Below are positions 26,586 to 40,535 of a stretch of 64,000 bases of DNA, piece after piece. Each line of letters starts with the position of its first letter. Positions within the stretch are counted from its first letter, which is position 1. The translations under genes were made by a program, and so were the position numbers. Under the pieces are notes generated by a model. The model was not told where the DNA came from. It worked only from the letters and a program-made list of their open reading frames with translations, and did not search any database. The stretch covers positions 1,063,919 through 1,127,918 of the forward strand of contig OX439136.1 of assembly GCA_949318235.1 (NCBI GenBank). The letters run 5' to 3'. The stretch comes from Ecdyonurus torrentis (lineage: Eukaryota > Arthropoda > Insecta > Ephemeroptera > Heptageniidae).

Positions 26586-27654
26586 TTAGCATATTGTCTA
26601 TCTCCGATTTTTGACAAAAATGACTTTTTAGCAATTTTAAATTCTTTGAATTATACTCTCGCTCGAGTTAATTTTTTATAGTTGAAATCGCTTTATTTAC
26701 AAAGTTATGGTAAAAATGGTTTTCACTGCTTTTACTAGATATTTAGTTACAAGTTTTGTCACTAGGTGGAATAGTTTTTATTTAAAAAATAGAGATCTGA
26801 AAAAGAGTGGTACCAATTTATAGAGTTATTTAACTTTTTATGTAATTTTTTTATGTACTTTTTTATTTATCCGCTATTATTTAAAATTGTTTTTTTTTAG
26901 CTTTAAATTATGTTAAAAGAAAAATATATATAAAAAACTTCGAATCTCTATTTTTAATAATGACTTGCTACATTTTTAAGAATTAGATAATAATAATTAT
27001 TTTTTAGTTCTGTTTTTGTAAAGTTTTATGCAAGTTTACAGAAAAACACATGGCTGTGATGCACTGCATACGTGAATTTAAATACAACAAACAATTTTAA
27101 ATTTACTACACAAAAATTGGGGATGATTGTATTGTTTCGGTTATATATTTTTTATTTGATTAAGTTAGTTTATTTTCTTTTGTTTAAATGTGCAAAATGC
27201 TATTTATAATATTTTATTCTTTTTGTATTTTTTCCTTTCTTTCCTGAAAAAAATTGTTCAAAAGCAAAAGGATTAAAATATAATATTTTCTTTACAATCA
27301 GTAATAAAATTATTGTAAAAATATAATTGTATCCAAAAAGTTTATTATTTTATTAATTTTTTTATACCTAGAATCCGCTTTGAATACAAATAAAATAAAT
27401 GAATTTTTTTTCGTCTATAAATAATAATAATAAATAAATTAAAATAATTTGTTAGGATTTTTTTCAATATTATAAAAATACAGCCTTTATATATACATTA
27501 GTCGAATAGGGTGATTTAGACAATAATTTGTTACAACTTACAATATCAACAATTATTGTTAAATGCATTAAATAAAACCAATTATTTAATAGAAACCATT
27601 TTTAACAAAAATCAATTTATTTTTTAAAATGCTTCTCCTGTAAAATTTACTTTT

Positions 27655-27819
27655 TCAGAGATAGGCCTTTTGCTTCTGCTGACAAAATACGAGATAGGCC
27701 TTTTGCTTCTACTGACAAAATACGAGATAGGCCTTTTGCTTCTACTGACAAAACACGAGATAGGCCTTTTGCTTCTGCTGATAAAATACGAGATACGCCT
27801 TTTGTTCGCAACAAGATCG

Positions 27820-27825
<6 letters not shown>
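27655..27825 (-). repeat. 33-bp minisatellite, inverted array
   Basis: Reverse complement of the array at 26450-26585. The word GATAGGCCTTTTGCTTC recurs every 33 bp, with about five units, ending in the same GTTCGCAACAAGATCGATATA edge that borders the first array. Confidence 0.9.
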
Positions 27826-28250
<425 letters not shown>

Positions 28251-28254
28251 ATAT

Positions 28255-28774
28255 ATATCAAATCTTCATTCATTGATTAAATAGTATTGATTTAATTATG
28301 CATTGAAAAAGCTATTGCAAGAACAAAGGAAAAAAACTTGGAAATTCAGTTAATAATATAATAAAGAAAAATTAATGTAATGGGTAAAAATCCTGATTAT
28401 AATTATGATCAGTATAATGCTGATTAGTATAAACTAAAACTTTATTTCTAGTACTAATTTTTATGAATGCTGCGAGCAAATAAAATATTTAAAACGAAGA
28501 AGGTTTTTATATTAAACTGTATTATTAAATCTGCGGTTTAGTGCATAATTTGTATTGCAAGGTCAGGATACATCACGCCAAGCCGTGCAGCCGTGCTGCT
28601 TTCTATACTCCCCGCCTTCCTGTCTCGTTCTCGCCACACGTTCAGGTGAGACAAAGATAACGAGAACACGCATGCTCATTCGTCACTGAAACCACGTGGT
28701 TTGTTAGTGACAAAGATTTATCATCTCTTCTTTAATTTTGTGTTGGGAACAAAGTCACCCACCAGCCACTCTTG
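28255..28774. other. No gene recognised; GC-richer patch
   Basis: The 28560-28770 patch (AAGCCGTGCAGCCGTGCTGC and the ACCACGTGGT palindrome at about 28692) is richer in GC than its surroundings. It cannot be assigned. Confidence 0.35.
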
Positions 28775-28776
28775 TA

Positions 28777-29689
28777 CGAGGGTCATTCAAAAAGTTTGCG
28801 GACTACCATACAAAAATTTTAAATATCCTAAAATTAAATTTTGTAATACAATAAGTGTTATTTTAGTAGATTGTTCCTAACTTTTCAGCTGGCTGTGTTC
28901 TTTTTTTTAAGCTTTATATCCGTTTCAGTAAAGGTCCGAAAAAACGCACTATTTTACGTTTTGTAGAACTTTGCACAACTCTAAAATTTAGCGTACTTGC
29001 CCGATTAAAATTTTTTTTGCGTCATTGTGTTCCTTTAAAGTTAGTGCATCAATACTGTAAACATCAATTTTATATCAAAAATAAAACTCATTTAAATTGG
29101 ACTCGTCCGAAAAATTCATGAAAAACAACAATGTCCATTTATTTTCAAAATGCGGCAGCCTCTTTCAAGTTAATTTTGTGTTCATGATTTAGACTGAACA
29201 TGCAAGTTACGCACACTAAACAAAAATTTAAAATGAACTCTTTCAAATAATGTTAAAATCAAGATGTTATTTTAAATTTGAGGTAACAATATTATGCATA
29301 ATACAAAATGAGTGCAAATTTTCATTGTAACGGAGGGCTATACTTTGAAGCTTCCTTTATCACACTAAATATTCACTTTTTTAGACTTTTAGTATTTGAA
29401 ATTAAAATATATTTTGTCTTTAATATTTTTATATAAATTGCAATTATGTATCTTATGATGCTAAGTTTTTACAGCACATTAAACTTTACGGCAAGTGCAT
29501 TGTAATGCACTATTTTCATTTTCTAGGACCTTACTTCACTTAAAGTAAAATCCTGAAGTAATGCCGCATGCTTGAAGGCTGAAAATTTAACCCTGATCTA
29601 ATGAAATGTATTCCATAGTGGGCCAGAAGTTATTTTTTTCTAGGTGGTACATGTATATGGTAGTCCGCGAACTTTTTGAATGACCCTCG
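28777..29689. mobile_element. Mariner-type MITE, 913 bp, TA target duplication
   Basis: The ends are CGAGGGTCATTCAAAAAGTT and its exact inverse, and the match continues through GCGGACTACCATA with one difference. Both ends are flanked by TA (28775-28776 and 29690-29691). The terminal sequence and TA duplication fit the mariner superfamily. A full mariner of about 1.3 kb would carry a transposase of about 345 residues; none is visible here, so it is non-autonomous or internally replaced. Confidence 0.8.
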
Positions 29690-29691
29690 TA

Positions 29692-30540
29692 TGTTAACAT
29701 GGTTTTCCCATATAAACGCTGCTAGTAAAATTTTTGATGATAGTGATAGTACATTGCTCATTTTTTTATAAACTAACCCAAATTTTTTAGCTCTATGGGA
29801 AAATATTTGAAAACTTTTTATCGAAATTTTTATAACCATGATAATTAATGACTAAAATTACTTCTGTCCAGAAGAAACGCATTGACAGCGATTCACAAAT
29901 TTCTAGCATTTAGGAATAAGAGAGGTTCATCGTCTAAGTTTAAAAAAAAATAAAGCAAGAGATGTGCGATTATAAAGAAGGCGAAAAGTGCAAAACAATT
30001 TTTTATGAATTGAGGAGTTGCTAGCAAATTTTACATTTTTAAGAACAGAAACCTCGGAAATCTAAAGAATAAAATTTATAATAGTAAATAAAATGTTTTA
30101 AATATTAAAATGTTTTAATATATTAAAACTGAAAATAGAAAAATATATTTTTTTTTATTTTACTTATTTTATTTAACAATAATTAAATAACACTTACACA
30201 AAAACTGCAGAAAATAAATAACTATAAACAGTCAGTTAGTGACTTTTCAGCGTTTTGAAATTCTTCAATAAATTTTCGTTTACAAAATTTAATAGTAAAT
30301 CTTAATATTTTCAGTTGTTCTTGGTCATATTTGCATTTTGCGCTACATTAGCAGTTTAATGAGCGTAACAGATAAGAGATAGCAGTGATGGTTTTAAGAC
30401 AAAGTGAATTTCAAATATGTGAGGATTATTGTGACTATCACAGTATTCTTTATTTATATAAAATTCCTTAGATTTGAATTTCAAAGCTGCAAAACATATT
30501 TAAAGTACTTGGATTAAATCTAGTCTTATTTTAATCAAGA
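29692..30540. other. AT-rich DNA, no gene recognised
   Basis: No motif was recognised. Confidence 0.35.
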
Positions 30541-30544
30541 TAAA

Positions 30545-30966
30545 ATCTAAATCATCAGATTGATGTTTTACCAGCTGTTGTATTAGGTCGTTTGGCACGC
30601 TGGAGGTTCGGCGTTCGTTACTTAGCCGGGTTGGCCTTGAAAGGCCAGCTTGTAAGAGCGGTGGTTTTGAATGGTGAAGTTTCAGTTTGTTTCAATGTGT
30701 ACGTTTCCGCTGCAATTAGTTGTATGGCCAGGCAGTTTGACTATCTCTCGTTTAGAGTGGCGAGTGCTGCCGTCGTAAGATTTGGTGGTTTGAGCTGCAC
30801 AGGTCTAGTATTAGGAGCCAATAGGAGTGTGGTATTAAGGGTAGAGCTAGTGTGGTCTGGTAAGCCAGAGAACATTGTAAGCCCTCTTACTAAAAAAGAT
30901 TCGTCCTGGCAAACTCCGAAAGGGATAATAGCGTCATAATATGTATGTGTGTGTGTGTGTGTGTAT
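30545..30966. other. GC-richer island ending in (TG)n, possible retroelement tail
   Basis: The block 30580-30930 is clearly less AT-rich than its flanks and ends in GTATGTGTGTGTG. A plus-strand frame (30592-30939) is open without an ATG start, and no domain was recognised. A GC-richer body with a simple-repeat end suggests the 3' part of a SINE or LINE, but no tRNA-like A or B box is clear. Confidence 0.35.
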
Positions 30967-31559
30967 AGAATTTCAGCCACAAGTGCAACATAAATTGGCT
31001 ATATAATTTCAAGTAATAATATATGAGTACAAAATAGAATAACTAAAACCTCTTTTATTTCTGAACATAATAACACTATGTTTCATTTTAATTTTAATAA
31101 CTATCTGTATTAAAAATCAATGTATTACAAAACAAATTCGAAATTCTTAAACTGAAAATTTGGCATTATTTTACAATACTTTGTTATCTAAAAAATAGGA
31201 TTTTGTTAATAGTGATAACATGATTTAACTGGTTCTAAATGGATCCTATTTTTTGTATAAATAAAATATGTTTAAGATAAATCAGCTCCAATTTTATCCT
31301 GTAAATTAAATTCTTAATTATTTAAACATTTCTGACTCAAACTTCATTAAAGACTCACCTAAAAATTAAAGGTGACTTTTTAAAAACTTTTTATCTACAC
31401 AATAAGTACAATGATCTATCATTATTATATAATTCATAACCAAATCTTGCTTTTGTGGAAAAATTATTTTATGATAGTATTATTTATAATTCTAGTAATA
31501 AAATAAAAGCTACTTGTCAAATTATAAAACAGAAAATAAAACTAAACATAATATTTGAA

Positions 31560-33000
31560 ATTCAATTACAAATGTAATTCTTGATGATGTTAAATATGTA
31601 GAACATAAAGAGATTTGTTATGCTTTAAACAAAAAATTTACTGACCCCCTTAATTTAACTGAAAATAACGTTACAAAATAGGCACATTCTAGTGAGAATG
31701 ACTTGTAATGTCCTAATTGTAATAAATATATTTATATTTTTTAAGTTTTCAGATTCTTTATGTACCTTTAAAATTTTTAATTCTAGGTTAGCGGATATTT
31801 AAAAAAAAATATCTTCACTTCCTAGGTAACACGCTTCCGGATTTAATGAAATTCTATAATTTATTAGTAAAACATTCACGCATTCGGCTTGAAAAAAATT
31901 TTCTTCTTTAACAAATCAATCGATCTCGGAAGGACTGTTTCCTAAAGAATTAGAATTGTCAGCAATAGAACCGTTATATAAAAAAGTTTCCGATAATGAT
32001 TTTAATAATTTACGTCGCTAAACAATCTGTTTTTGGTAAAATCTTTGAAAAATTTATTCAAACACAATAATATACACATAGGTCTGAAAAAAATTTATTC
32101 AATGAGGCCCAACATGGATTTGTAAAGAATATATCCATTACGACTGCAAAATTTAAATGTTGAACCCACATTTATTCCACTCTAGATAAAAAAAAGAAAA
32201 CTGTGTTGCATTATTTTTTGACATTAAGTAACCTTCTGACTCATTGAATCCATTTATATTCACAACTGAATAAAGTTAAAAAGGCTTTAAAGACAATAAT
32301 TTAAAACTATTTAAATCTTATCTTACAGAGAGAAAACTATGTGTTGATATAAATTTAGCTTTAAATACAAATAAGGAAATTGTAAAATCTAATATTTTAA
32401 ATAATAGCCTGGGCGTCCCTCAAGGTACAAATCTTTCGCCGACATTATACGATATAACACCCACTGATTTAATTGATTATATTTTTGATGGAACTGTTGT
32501 TACCTATGCTTATGACACAAATGCTATCTTTACTAGTTAAAACAGGCAGGAAATACTGGAAAAAGCATACAAAACTGCTAGTCAATTTGATTTTTAGTGC
32601 TAGAATAAAAGTATTATATCTAAATCCTAAAAATCAGTATTTATGGAATTTCATACCCCACTTACAAGATATGATTTAAGTCTTTGTCGTCACTGGAATA
32701 TGTCAACTATACAACATTTTTAGGCCTTATAAAACAGAATATATTATCTTGGGATCGATAAACTTCAAATCTCTTTCAAAAATTAAATTCAGTTAACAAT
32801 GAATTATTTTCAAATAAAAATGTCGTATCACAATCTTTATTGATGACGTCTATTTATAGCCTACACATTTTTATTCACATGTTAATTTGAATATCATTCT
32901 TTGGGGAATGTAACAGTAATATACATAATTACAATTCTCGACATTAAATACAATTTCAATCCCAAAACACAACTATAAATTATTTGAAAGTAGCCCGTAT
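31560..33000 (+). pseudogene. Degenerate LINE reverse transcriptase
   Basis: Translated pieces in shifting frames give the order of a non-LTR (jockey/CR1-like) reverse transcriptase. At about 31930-32020 there is an FPKELELSAIEPLYKK segment (family pattern of K..PLyKkgd). At about 32030-32060 comes FGKIFEKFIQ. At 32408-32450 is GVPQGTNLSPTLYD (family GVPQGS.LgPlLF). At 32499-32540 is TYAYDTNAIF, where the catalytic YADD has become YAYD. At about 32715-32750 is FLGL...LSW. Many stops and frameshifts and the lost aspartate make it inactive. Neither end of the element is defined. Confidence 0.75.
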
Positions 33001-33310
33001 TATATTACATCAAGTTTTCCGTCGTTTATAAAAAACCTTAACAATAATACTATGTTCCAGAAATTCCTTAAAAAATATTAGTATTTAAGAAATATTACAA
33101 TTTAGCTGAATTTTTAATCCCAATTCAAAATGATGTGCTAATGCATACTACACATACAAATCTACAATTTTTTATTGACTAAACGACGTACTGCAATTAT
33201 TTGCTTAATGTACCGTTCAATTTCTATAGTTTGAATATAAGTTTCCATTTAATAATCATTACCTTGACATTTAATGTACTTTGCTTTTATTTTTATACAC
33301 ACTCTTAAAC

Positions 33311-33312
<2 letters not shown>

Positions 33313-33390
<78 letters not shown>
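33313..33390. repeat. (TA)n microsatellite
   Basis: About 78 bp of pure TA next to the hAT-like end at 33392. Confidence 0.97.
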
Positions 33391-33391
<1 letters not shown>

Positions 33392-33660
33392 TAGAGCTGT
33401 GGATTTAGTCCGGTTTATTTTTAAAACCGGTTTCATGAAATAAGAAAACCGGTTTCGAGTTATTGCATAAAACCGAAAATCGAAAATTAAAAATCGAATT
33501 GCATATTAACGATTTAAAATTCCGAAAAACCTTAAATTAAAAAAAATCGATTAATCTTATTTCTTATATATAAAAACCGTCAAAATAATTCGATTTTTTT
33601 AAAAAAAATACCCTTTAAAAAAATCGAATTAAAAAAAAATTAAAGAATAAAAGTCATTTT
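33392..33660. mobile_element. hAT-like MITE, left end only
   Basis: Begins TAGAGCTGTGGATTTAGTCC and carries three AAACCGGTTT-type palindromes in the first 80 bp, a layout like the ATCCGGAT repeats of the hAT MITE at 42229. The matching right end was not found. Confidence 0.45.
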
Positions 33661-33689
33661 AGATCAATAATTTAACAATATTAAGTTAT

Positions 33690-33760
33690 TGTGTGTGTGT
33701 TCGTGTGTGTGTGTGTGAATAATATAATATAATTATAATTTATCTGTATTATATATATAA

Positions 33761-33798
<38 letters not shown>
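33690..33798. repeat. (GT)n and (TA)n microsatellites
   Basis: About 27 bp of GT with one TTC interruption, then AT-rich spacing and about 48 bp of TA. Confidence 0.9.
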
Positions 33799-33801
<3 letters not shown>

Positions 33802-33832
33802 TGAAAATTTGAATATCAAGCGAGGTGACATG

Positions 33833-34342
33833 ATGATAAAAATTCATTGTAGTCTTACCTTCTATAAGACCCTGGGCTTTCACTCGCTGCTTGTTTTGAC
33901 GATAAAAAATAACACACAACACCATAAAAAATTGTCACTTATATATAAGTTAATAAAAAGACTCAATTCACAGTTTTTTAAAAATTATATATACATAGCT
34001 ATGTTATATTTACACCAAATTGTAACGTTTTCGAGTGCGTATGTAGAAACATACAGTGTCTGCACTCTTCTTCAGCTTACTGAAGATAAGCTGAAGAAGG
34101 TAAGCTGAAGAAGAGTGCAGACACTGTATGTTTCTACATACGCACTCGAAAACGTTACAATTTGGTGTAAATATAACATAGCTATGTATATATAATTTTT
34201 AAAAAACTGTGAATTGAGTCTTTTTATTAACTTATATATAAGTGACAATTTTTTATGGTGTTGTGTGTTATTTTTTATCGTCAAAACAAGCAGCGAGTGA
34301 AAGCCCAGGGTCTTATAGAAGGTAAGACTACAATGAATTTTT

Positions 34343-34347
<5 letters not shown>
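33833..34347. repeat. Near-perfect palindrome with 248-bp arms
   Basis: 33833-34080 and 34100-34347 are inverted copies with no difference found by eye, separated by a 19-bp spacer that itself contains AGCTGAAGAAG words of the arm. Both outer edges meet (TA)n. The arm includes CACTCGCTGCTTGTTTTGAC and CAATTCACAGTTTTTT, homologous to R1 at 7285-7400. The perfect identity implies a very recent duplication, gene conversion, or an assembly fold-back error. Confidence 0.9.

Positions 34348-34405
<58 letters not shown>
34347..34405. repeat. (TA)n microsatellite
   Basis: About 58 bp of TA adjoining the palindrome. Confidence 0.95.
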
Positions 34406-34409
<4 letters not shown>

Positions 34410-34439
34410 TAAATATTATATATATATATTCATTCATAT

Positions 34440-35055
34440 TATGATTTAATTGTAAACACGCAGCTTATATTTTCCCAAACAAATTTTAAAATTTTATTAT
34501 ATGGAAGTTGACTTTTATAGATTTAGACTCCTCTTATCGGGCAGTGCAAGACTGCAGGTGCAAAAAAAAAAATATAAAAATAAAAAAAAATGACAAGATT
34601 CTGGACATATACCTCATGTTCTTTTTTTCCCCCTGTTCTTTATACCATTGACGATCCCTCGGGCCTCAACTATCCCGTCTATTATTTTCACAACTATATA
34701 CAACAACTATATACGGTAAATGGATTCTAAACATTTTCTTTTGAGTATATTATAATTTGAAGATACCTTGGTTTTCTTGCTATTTTATTAATACATTATT
34801 TTTTTTAAAGTTATTATTTTTTTTTATTTATATTATTAATTATTTACTATATATTTTACTGAAATACTATTTGTACGTGTCACTAAAAAAAGGTTGAATT
34901 TTATATAAAAAGTAATTTGGTATTTTGATTTTGTATCGGTGGGTGCAGGTGAAAACATATTTTAGCAACCAAAAAGTTGAAAAAGCGTATGATTACTTGA
35001 CTATACGACTTATGTAAGCTTTTATATCTATAATTACTGTACTAGGAAAAGTTGA
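34440..35055. other. AT-rich DNA, no gene recognised
   Basis: No motif was recognised. Confidence 0.35.
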
Positions 35056-35059
35056 AGTG

Positions 35060-35450
35060 AGTATAATAATAAAATATTATAATTTTATATTTCGTGTAAA
35101 ATTCATATTATGTTGTAATACCCGCAAAATATTAATGTACCCCAATTAGATTTGGTCGTGCACACGGAAATTATAAATACCGTAATTTATGCTGCACATA
35201 TTTATGTTATTATGTCATAAATAATGCTAAATTAGAACAATAAACATAATTATGCTGTACTTTATTATATTTTAGCATAGTTATTGTGAATTATACTATA
35301 GATTATGCTGTATATATGGAACAATTTGTACTGTAAATGAGCTAACAAAAATTTTATGTAGTAATTTTTGACCTTAAAAACATTAAAAAAAGCACGCTAC
35401 ATAAATAAATATAAAAAATGACACTTCTCATCATATATAGCAATTTGTTT
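35060..35450. repeat. Dispersed repeat family R3, copy B
   Basis: Aligns with 5560-5975 block by block (ATTCATATTATGTTGTAATA, CACACGGAAATTATAAAT, ATTTTAGCATAGTTATTGTG). It is followed by R1 at 35920, as in copy A. Confidence 0.6.
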
Positions 35451-35607
35451 CTCTTTTCTCTATAATTCGATATTGAGTTATAAGGTGAGGAAAAAAGTAT
35501 AAAGTTATATATTTTTTAATACATTATGTTCGTCTTCAAAGTTATAATAAATATCAAATTATTGCGAAAAAGAAATAAAAAAATATGTGGATCATATAAA
35601 AACATAT

Positions 35608-36290
35608 TTGAAACTTTGAATATAAAGAGAGGTGATATCATGATTTGTTTGTCGTCTTATATTAACGTAGAACGTATTTGAATTGGCAGAAATAAAAAAA
35701 ACTATATTAAAAATTAATGTTTTGAACATTATTTATTCCCAACAAAGCAATACTAAAATTTTCAAAGAAAATCAAGTAATATATTCTTTTTTCCCGATTT
35801 TTTTTTAAATGATCTTTTTCTATTTTAAAAAGCTTGAAATTGTACTAAAATTTACTCTCAAATTTGAATTTCAACATTTACATGTTATCTTTAATGTGTA
35901 ATAATAACTTAAAAATTTATCGTGTTTTCACATGTTGGACATAGCTAAACTTTTAAGAAGCATTTTTTTTTCTTTCTTTTTTTTTTTGTTTATATTATAA
36001 ATTGCTATCGTCTAGTTTTCGTAATATCTATCGGTCACTTAAACCTTCAAGAGTAATTTAAGGGGCTACAACATTGCTTCTTCAATGTTAAATAACGAGA
36101 AGAACTGATCATTGACTAACATATGATGACTCAGAACCCTTCCATAGCCCCGGCCATGATAGCTCCTTTAACTTACGCTAAATATGCGATAGATGCAACC
36201 CGCTAAAAGCTGCTATATATGACTAAGACGTACAAAATACGGGACATGTTGCATATCTCGCAGGATTATCCCAAGTTGGTGGGAATACGA
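35608..36290. repeat. Repeat family R1, first half, copy B
   Basis: Starts with a TTTGAATATAAAGAGAGGTG block that also lies just left of the palindrome at 33800. It then has GTGTTTTCACATGTTGGACA, GACATAGCTAAACTTTT and CTAACATATGATGACTCAGA blocks shared with copies A and C. Confidence 0.6.
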
Positions 36291-36299
36291 AAAGTAGGT

Positions 36300-36915
36300 A
36301 TATCAATTATAATAATAATATTTATTATAATTTTATGAAAATATATGAATAGATAAACACAAAAACTGTGATGAATATTCTGAAATTACTTCCAATGAAA
36401 AAAAGCTTTAACAACTTTAATGTCTTAATTATATTGAACTTTTTGTAATTGAAATTGCTAATCACAAAAAGTTAAATGTGAACAAGGCATAAGCAAGTGA
36501 AGTGGTGAAAAGTAATGGAGGGGTTGGGGTCAGTTTTTCGTTACCAAAAGCTTCACAAGGATTTGTGTACTTTTAAAATAAACTTAACATTTTTAGACAA
36601 TCTTTTATTCCTTTTGTTCATTTATTTATTTTTTACTAATTTTAATTTCTCTTTTTTTTCTTTTGAATTTGATTTAATTCAAAATATGAAGTTATTGAAT
36701 TGCATTCAATGAGACTGTTATATTAGTAAATTAAAGCAAATACTTTAAAAAATTCAGAGTAAAAAGGATTTTTCAGTACCCTTATTGATTAAATCATTAA
36801 TAATACATTTTTGTACAAATTAAGAAAGAAGTAAGTTTGTCATTTATTTGAATGAAATAGATTTGCTTTTTATTATTTTTATTATTATTGCTACTATTAA
36901 AAGGTTAACTAATAT
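36300..36915. other. AT-rich DNA, no gene recognised
   Basis: A 65-codon frame at 36515-36712 is hydrophobic and AT-driven. No family is recognised. Confidence 0.35.
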
Positions 36916-36919
36916 ACAA

Positions 36920-37210
36920 TTATAAAGACTTACATTATAAAAGAAAAAGTACAAAATTAAAATATATTATAAATAAAAAAACTTACATGTCGATCTCTTC
37001 TTCATTATTTACTACAATTTCTACATTTTGTTGATGCATATGTTAGGCAAAACACTTTTAACTACCTCGCTCACTTCTTTACGAGTATTCAGAACACAAA
37101 CGATACTAAATTTTAGTTACAGTAAATCATAACCACAACCTACCTCAATATGCGCACGCGTTACCCCTTTGTTTAATAAAATGCTCTGAATTGTTTTCCA
37201 CTCGTCTCTT
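36920..37210 (-). repeat. Repeat family R1, second half, copy B
   Basis: Same block order as 7800-8110 and 59155-59460, including the 53-nt exon and the CAATATGCGCACGCGT box. Confidence 0.65.
36987..37039 (-). CDS. First coding exon of a repeat-borne gene, copy B
   Basis: ATG then MHQQNVEIVVNNEEEID and two further bases, ending at a GTAAGT donor. The length (53 nt), frame and acidic NNEE(E/D)ID end are shared with the copies at 7878-7930 and 59230-59282. An in-frame TAA lies two codons upstream of the ATG, which supports this ATG as the true start. The rest of the gene was not found. Confidence 0.45.
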
Positions 37211-37654
37211 AAATAGAATAATTTAATAAATCACTGATCTATGACTACTATTATGGTACAGAATATTTGTTTAACGATAATATGTAGTTTTGTACTATCT
37301 GATAAAACTTGAACAATAGAACAGATTATAAAAGTATTAACTTTTACAATAACAAATCAATAGATACATGCAAAAATATTAAGTTTACCTGTTAAAATTG
37401 TTTTATTTTAAGAAACTTGGGGATTCGCATCTTTAAAAAAAATTATATTATTTTTAATCTAGCTACCGACCCACCAAATTGTTTACATTTTTGAAGATAC
37501 TTGTTTTATATGTATCACTTCGCTAATTTGTATAGTTTTCTTTATTTACAATTTTTTAGTTGAATCCCGCAGTACACGCTTTCCCGCCTTAATGACTTAA
37601 TTAAAAAATAATATAAAACATTATAATTATATATTTAGTGTAACAAATGCATAT

Positions 37655-38370
37655 TATGCTGTATTTGGACTTAAAGGAATAAAGCATATTAAAAGATTTG
37701 CATTTATATCACAAAACACTTGATGGGATAATTGTCCTGTGTATAAATAAAATAACATAAGTTTGTCTCAAAAACAAACTCTTGCGTCGTAGCAGTAAGA
37801 AGAAATTGCATTATATGCAACCCAAACAACATTTTTATACAAGTATTCCATAATGATCCTATTTCGTGTTTATTTACTAAAAAATCACATATTGTTTTAC
37901 GGAGTCTGTACTCTGTAGCTTTAGGAACTTTTTATTAAAGGCATTAAAACTGTTTTCTTATATAAATTAGGTATTTACATGTTTAGTTATGTTATGATAT
38001 AGGACAAGTGTTTTGTTCAACGAGTTCAACGTCTTTGAAGGAATAGACCAAAGAAAAACATTAGCATATACATCACAAAACACTTGATGGGACTTACATA
38101 AATAACTTTATTTTGTGTCAAAACCCAACAATAGCCCCGAAACAGTAATCAGAATATTCAATTTATGCAATTCGCACAACATTTTCATACTAATTTTTGC
38201 ATGTTTCTGACGTCATAAACATATATTTTCACGCAAATTGCATACTTTACAGTAATTTCACGCTCTTTCATGGAGCTATATTTACATTTGGTAAAAATTT
38301 GTCATCAATTTTGAAGATTCCATACCATGTTTATTTATTAAAAAGAACATGTTGTTTTATGTGTTCTTAG
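37655..38370 (-). repeat. Dispersed repeat family R2, two reverse-strand copies in tandem
   Basis: The first copy (about 37655-37880) carries CACAAAACACTTGATGGGA, TGTCTCAAAAACAAAC, GCAACCCAAACAACATTTT and the CCTATTTCGTGTTTATT block. The second (about 38030-38370) repeats the same order with CACAAAACACTTGATGGGA and the GACGTCATAAACATA block. They lie 350-400 bp apart head to tail. Confidence 0.6.
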
Positions 38371-38891
38371 CCTTTATTAAATATTTTATTATTAATTGAT
38401 GGAAATAAAAATTGATACTTAATGTATAAATTAGATTTTTTCTAAATTTTTTGTTAATTATTTGTTAAATTAAATTTTTTTAGTTTTTCGTAATTTGTTT
38501 CTCTCATCTAATTAATTAAGTGTTCAGAATATTATTATTCTGTTTAATATTATTTTGCAACACATTTATTTTTATCATTTAAATTACTCGATAATAAAAT
38601 ATATTTATAATTTTTATTTAAAACAAAAAATTAAAATTATGCTTTAAATGCTTTTGTATTTTCCAAAAATTCAAATAAAATTTTATATAATAATGTTAAA
38701 CTATGCTCAAAAAGTTATTAATTAATTTTTTTATTACTATTAAGGGCATTAACGTGAGGGCGAATATGAAAAAACAATTGAAGTTTTCTGCCAAAGCCAA
38801 AGCAAAATTAATAAAGCCAACAATAGCTGAATAGTTAAAGGGATGGTGAAAACTATTTTCATGATAATATTAATATATACTAGATAAGTAT

Positions 38892-39045
38892 AGTGCCTTC
38901 AAGAATAGATAAAGCGAGAGTAAGAGAGAGAGACAGAGAGAGTGAGAGAGAGAGATATATAATTATTCGCATTAGGGACAGAATAATATACAATTGAGCA
39001 CATTTTAAAAATGCATTGTAACAGTATTTGTGCAAATAAAGTTTG

Positions 39046-39105
<60 letters not shown>

Positions 39106-39251
39106 CAAACTTTATTTCCACAAATACTGTTACAATGCATTTTTAATATGTGCTCAATTGTATATAATTCTGTTCTAAATGCAAATAATTATATCTCTCT
39201 CTCTCTGTCACTCTCTCTTTCTCTCGCATTATCTATTCTTGTATAGGCACT
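38892..39251. repeat. Imperfect palindrome with (TA)n centre and GA/CT arms
   Basis: The arms 38892-39046 and 39105-39251 pair through AGTGCC, AAGAATAGATAA, the GA/CT runs, CAATTGAGCACAT, AATGCATTGTAACAGTATTT and AAGTTTGCAATA, with scattered differences. The centre is about 58 bp of TA. The differences show it is an old, real structure rather than an assembly error. It could be a foldback element; no target duplication was read. Confidence 0.8.
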
Positions 39252-39258
39252 TGTATAT

Positions 39259-39414
39259 GTAAACTTGAAAATATCAGATTCTGAGGTACGAGAATACTAT
39301 TTGACTTTATCGATATGATAAAAATTTAATGTATAATTAAGTACATATTATATATATATATATACATATATATATTTATATATATATTTCAGATTCTGAT
39401 ATTTTCAAGTTTAC
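39259..39414. repeat. 26-bp inverted repeat around a TA-rich core
   Basis: GTAAACTTGAAAATATCAGA and TTCTGA at the left (39259-39284) are answered by the exact inverse at about 39389-39414. Confidence 0.8.
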
Positions 39415-39419
39415 AGAAG

Positions 39420-40535
<1,116 letters not shown>

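Noticed and set aside
34072..34437. 121-codon minus-strand frame and its 103-codon plus-strand twin at 33797-34108
   Set aside because: They are the same peptide read from the two arms of one palindrome and continue into TA repeats.
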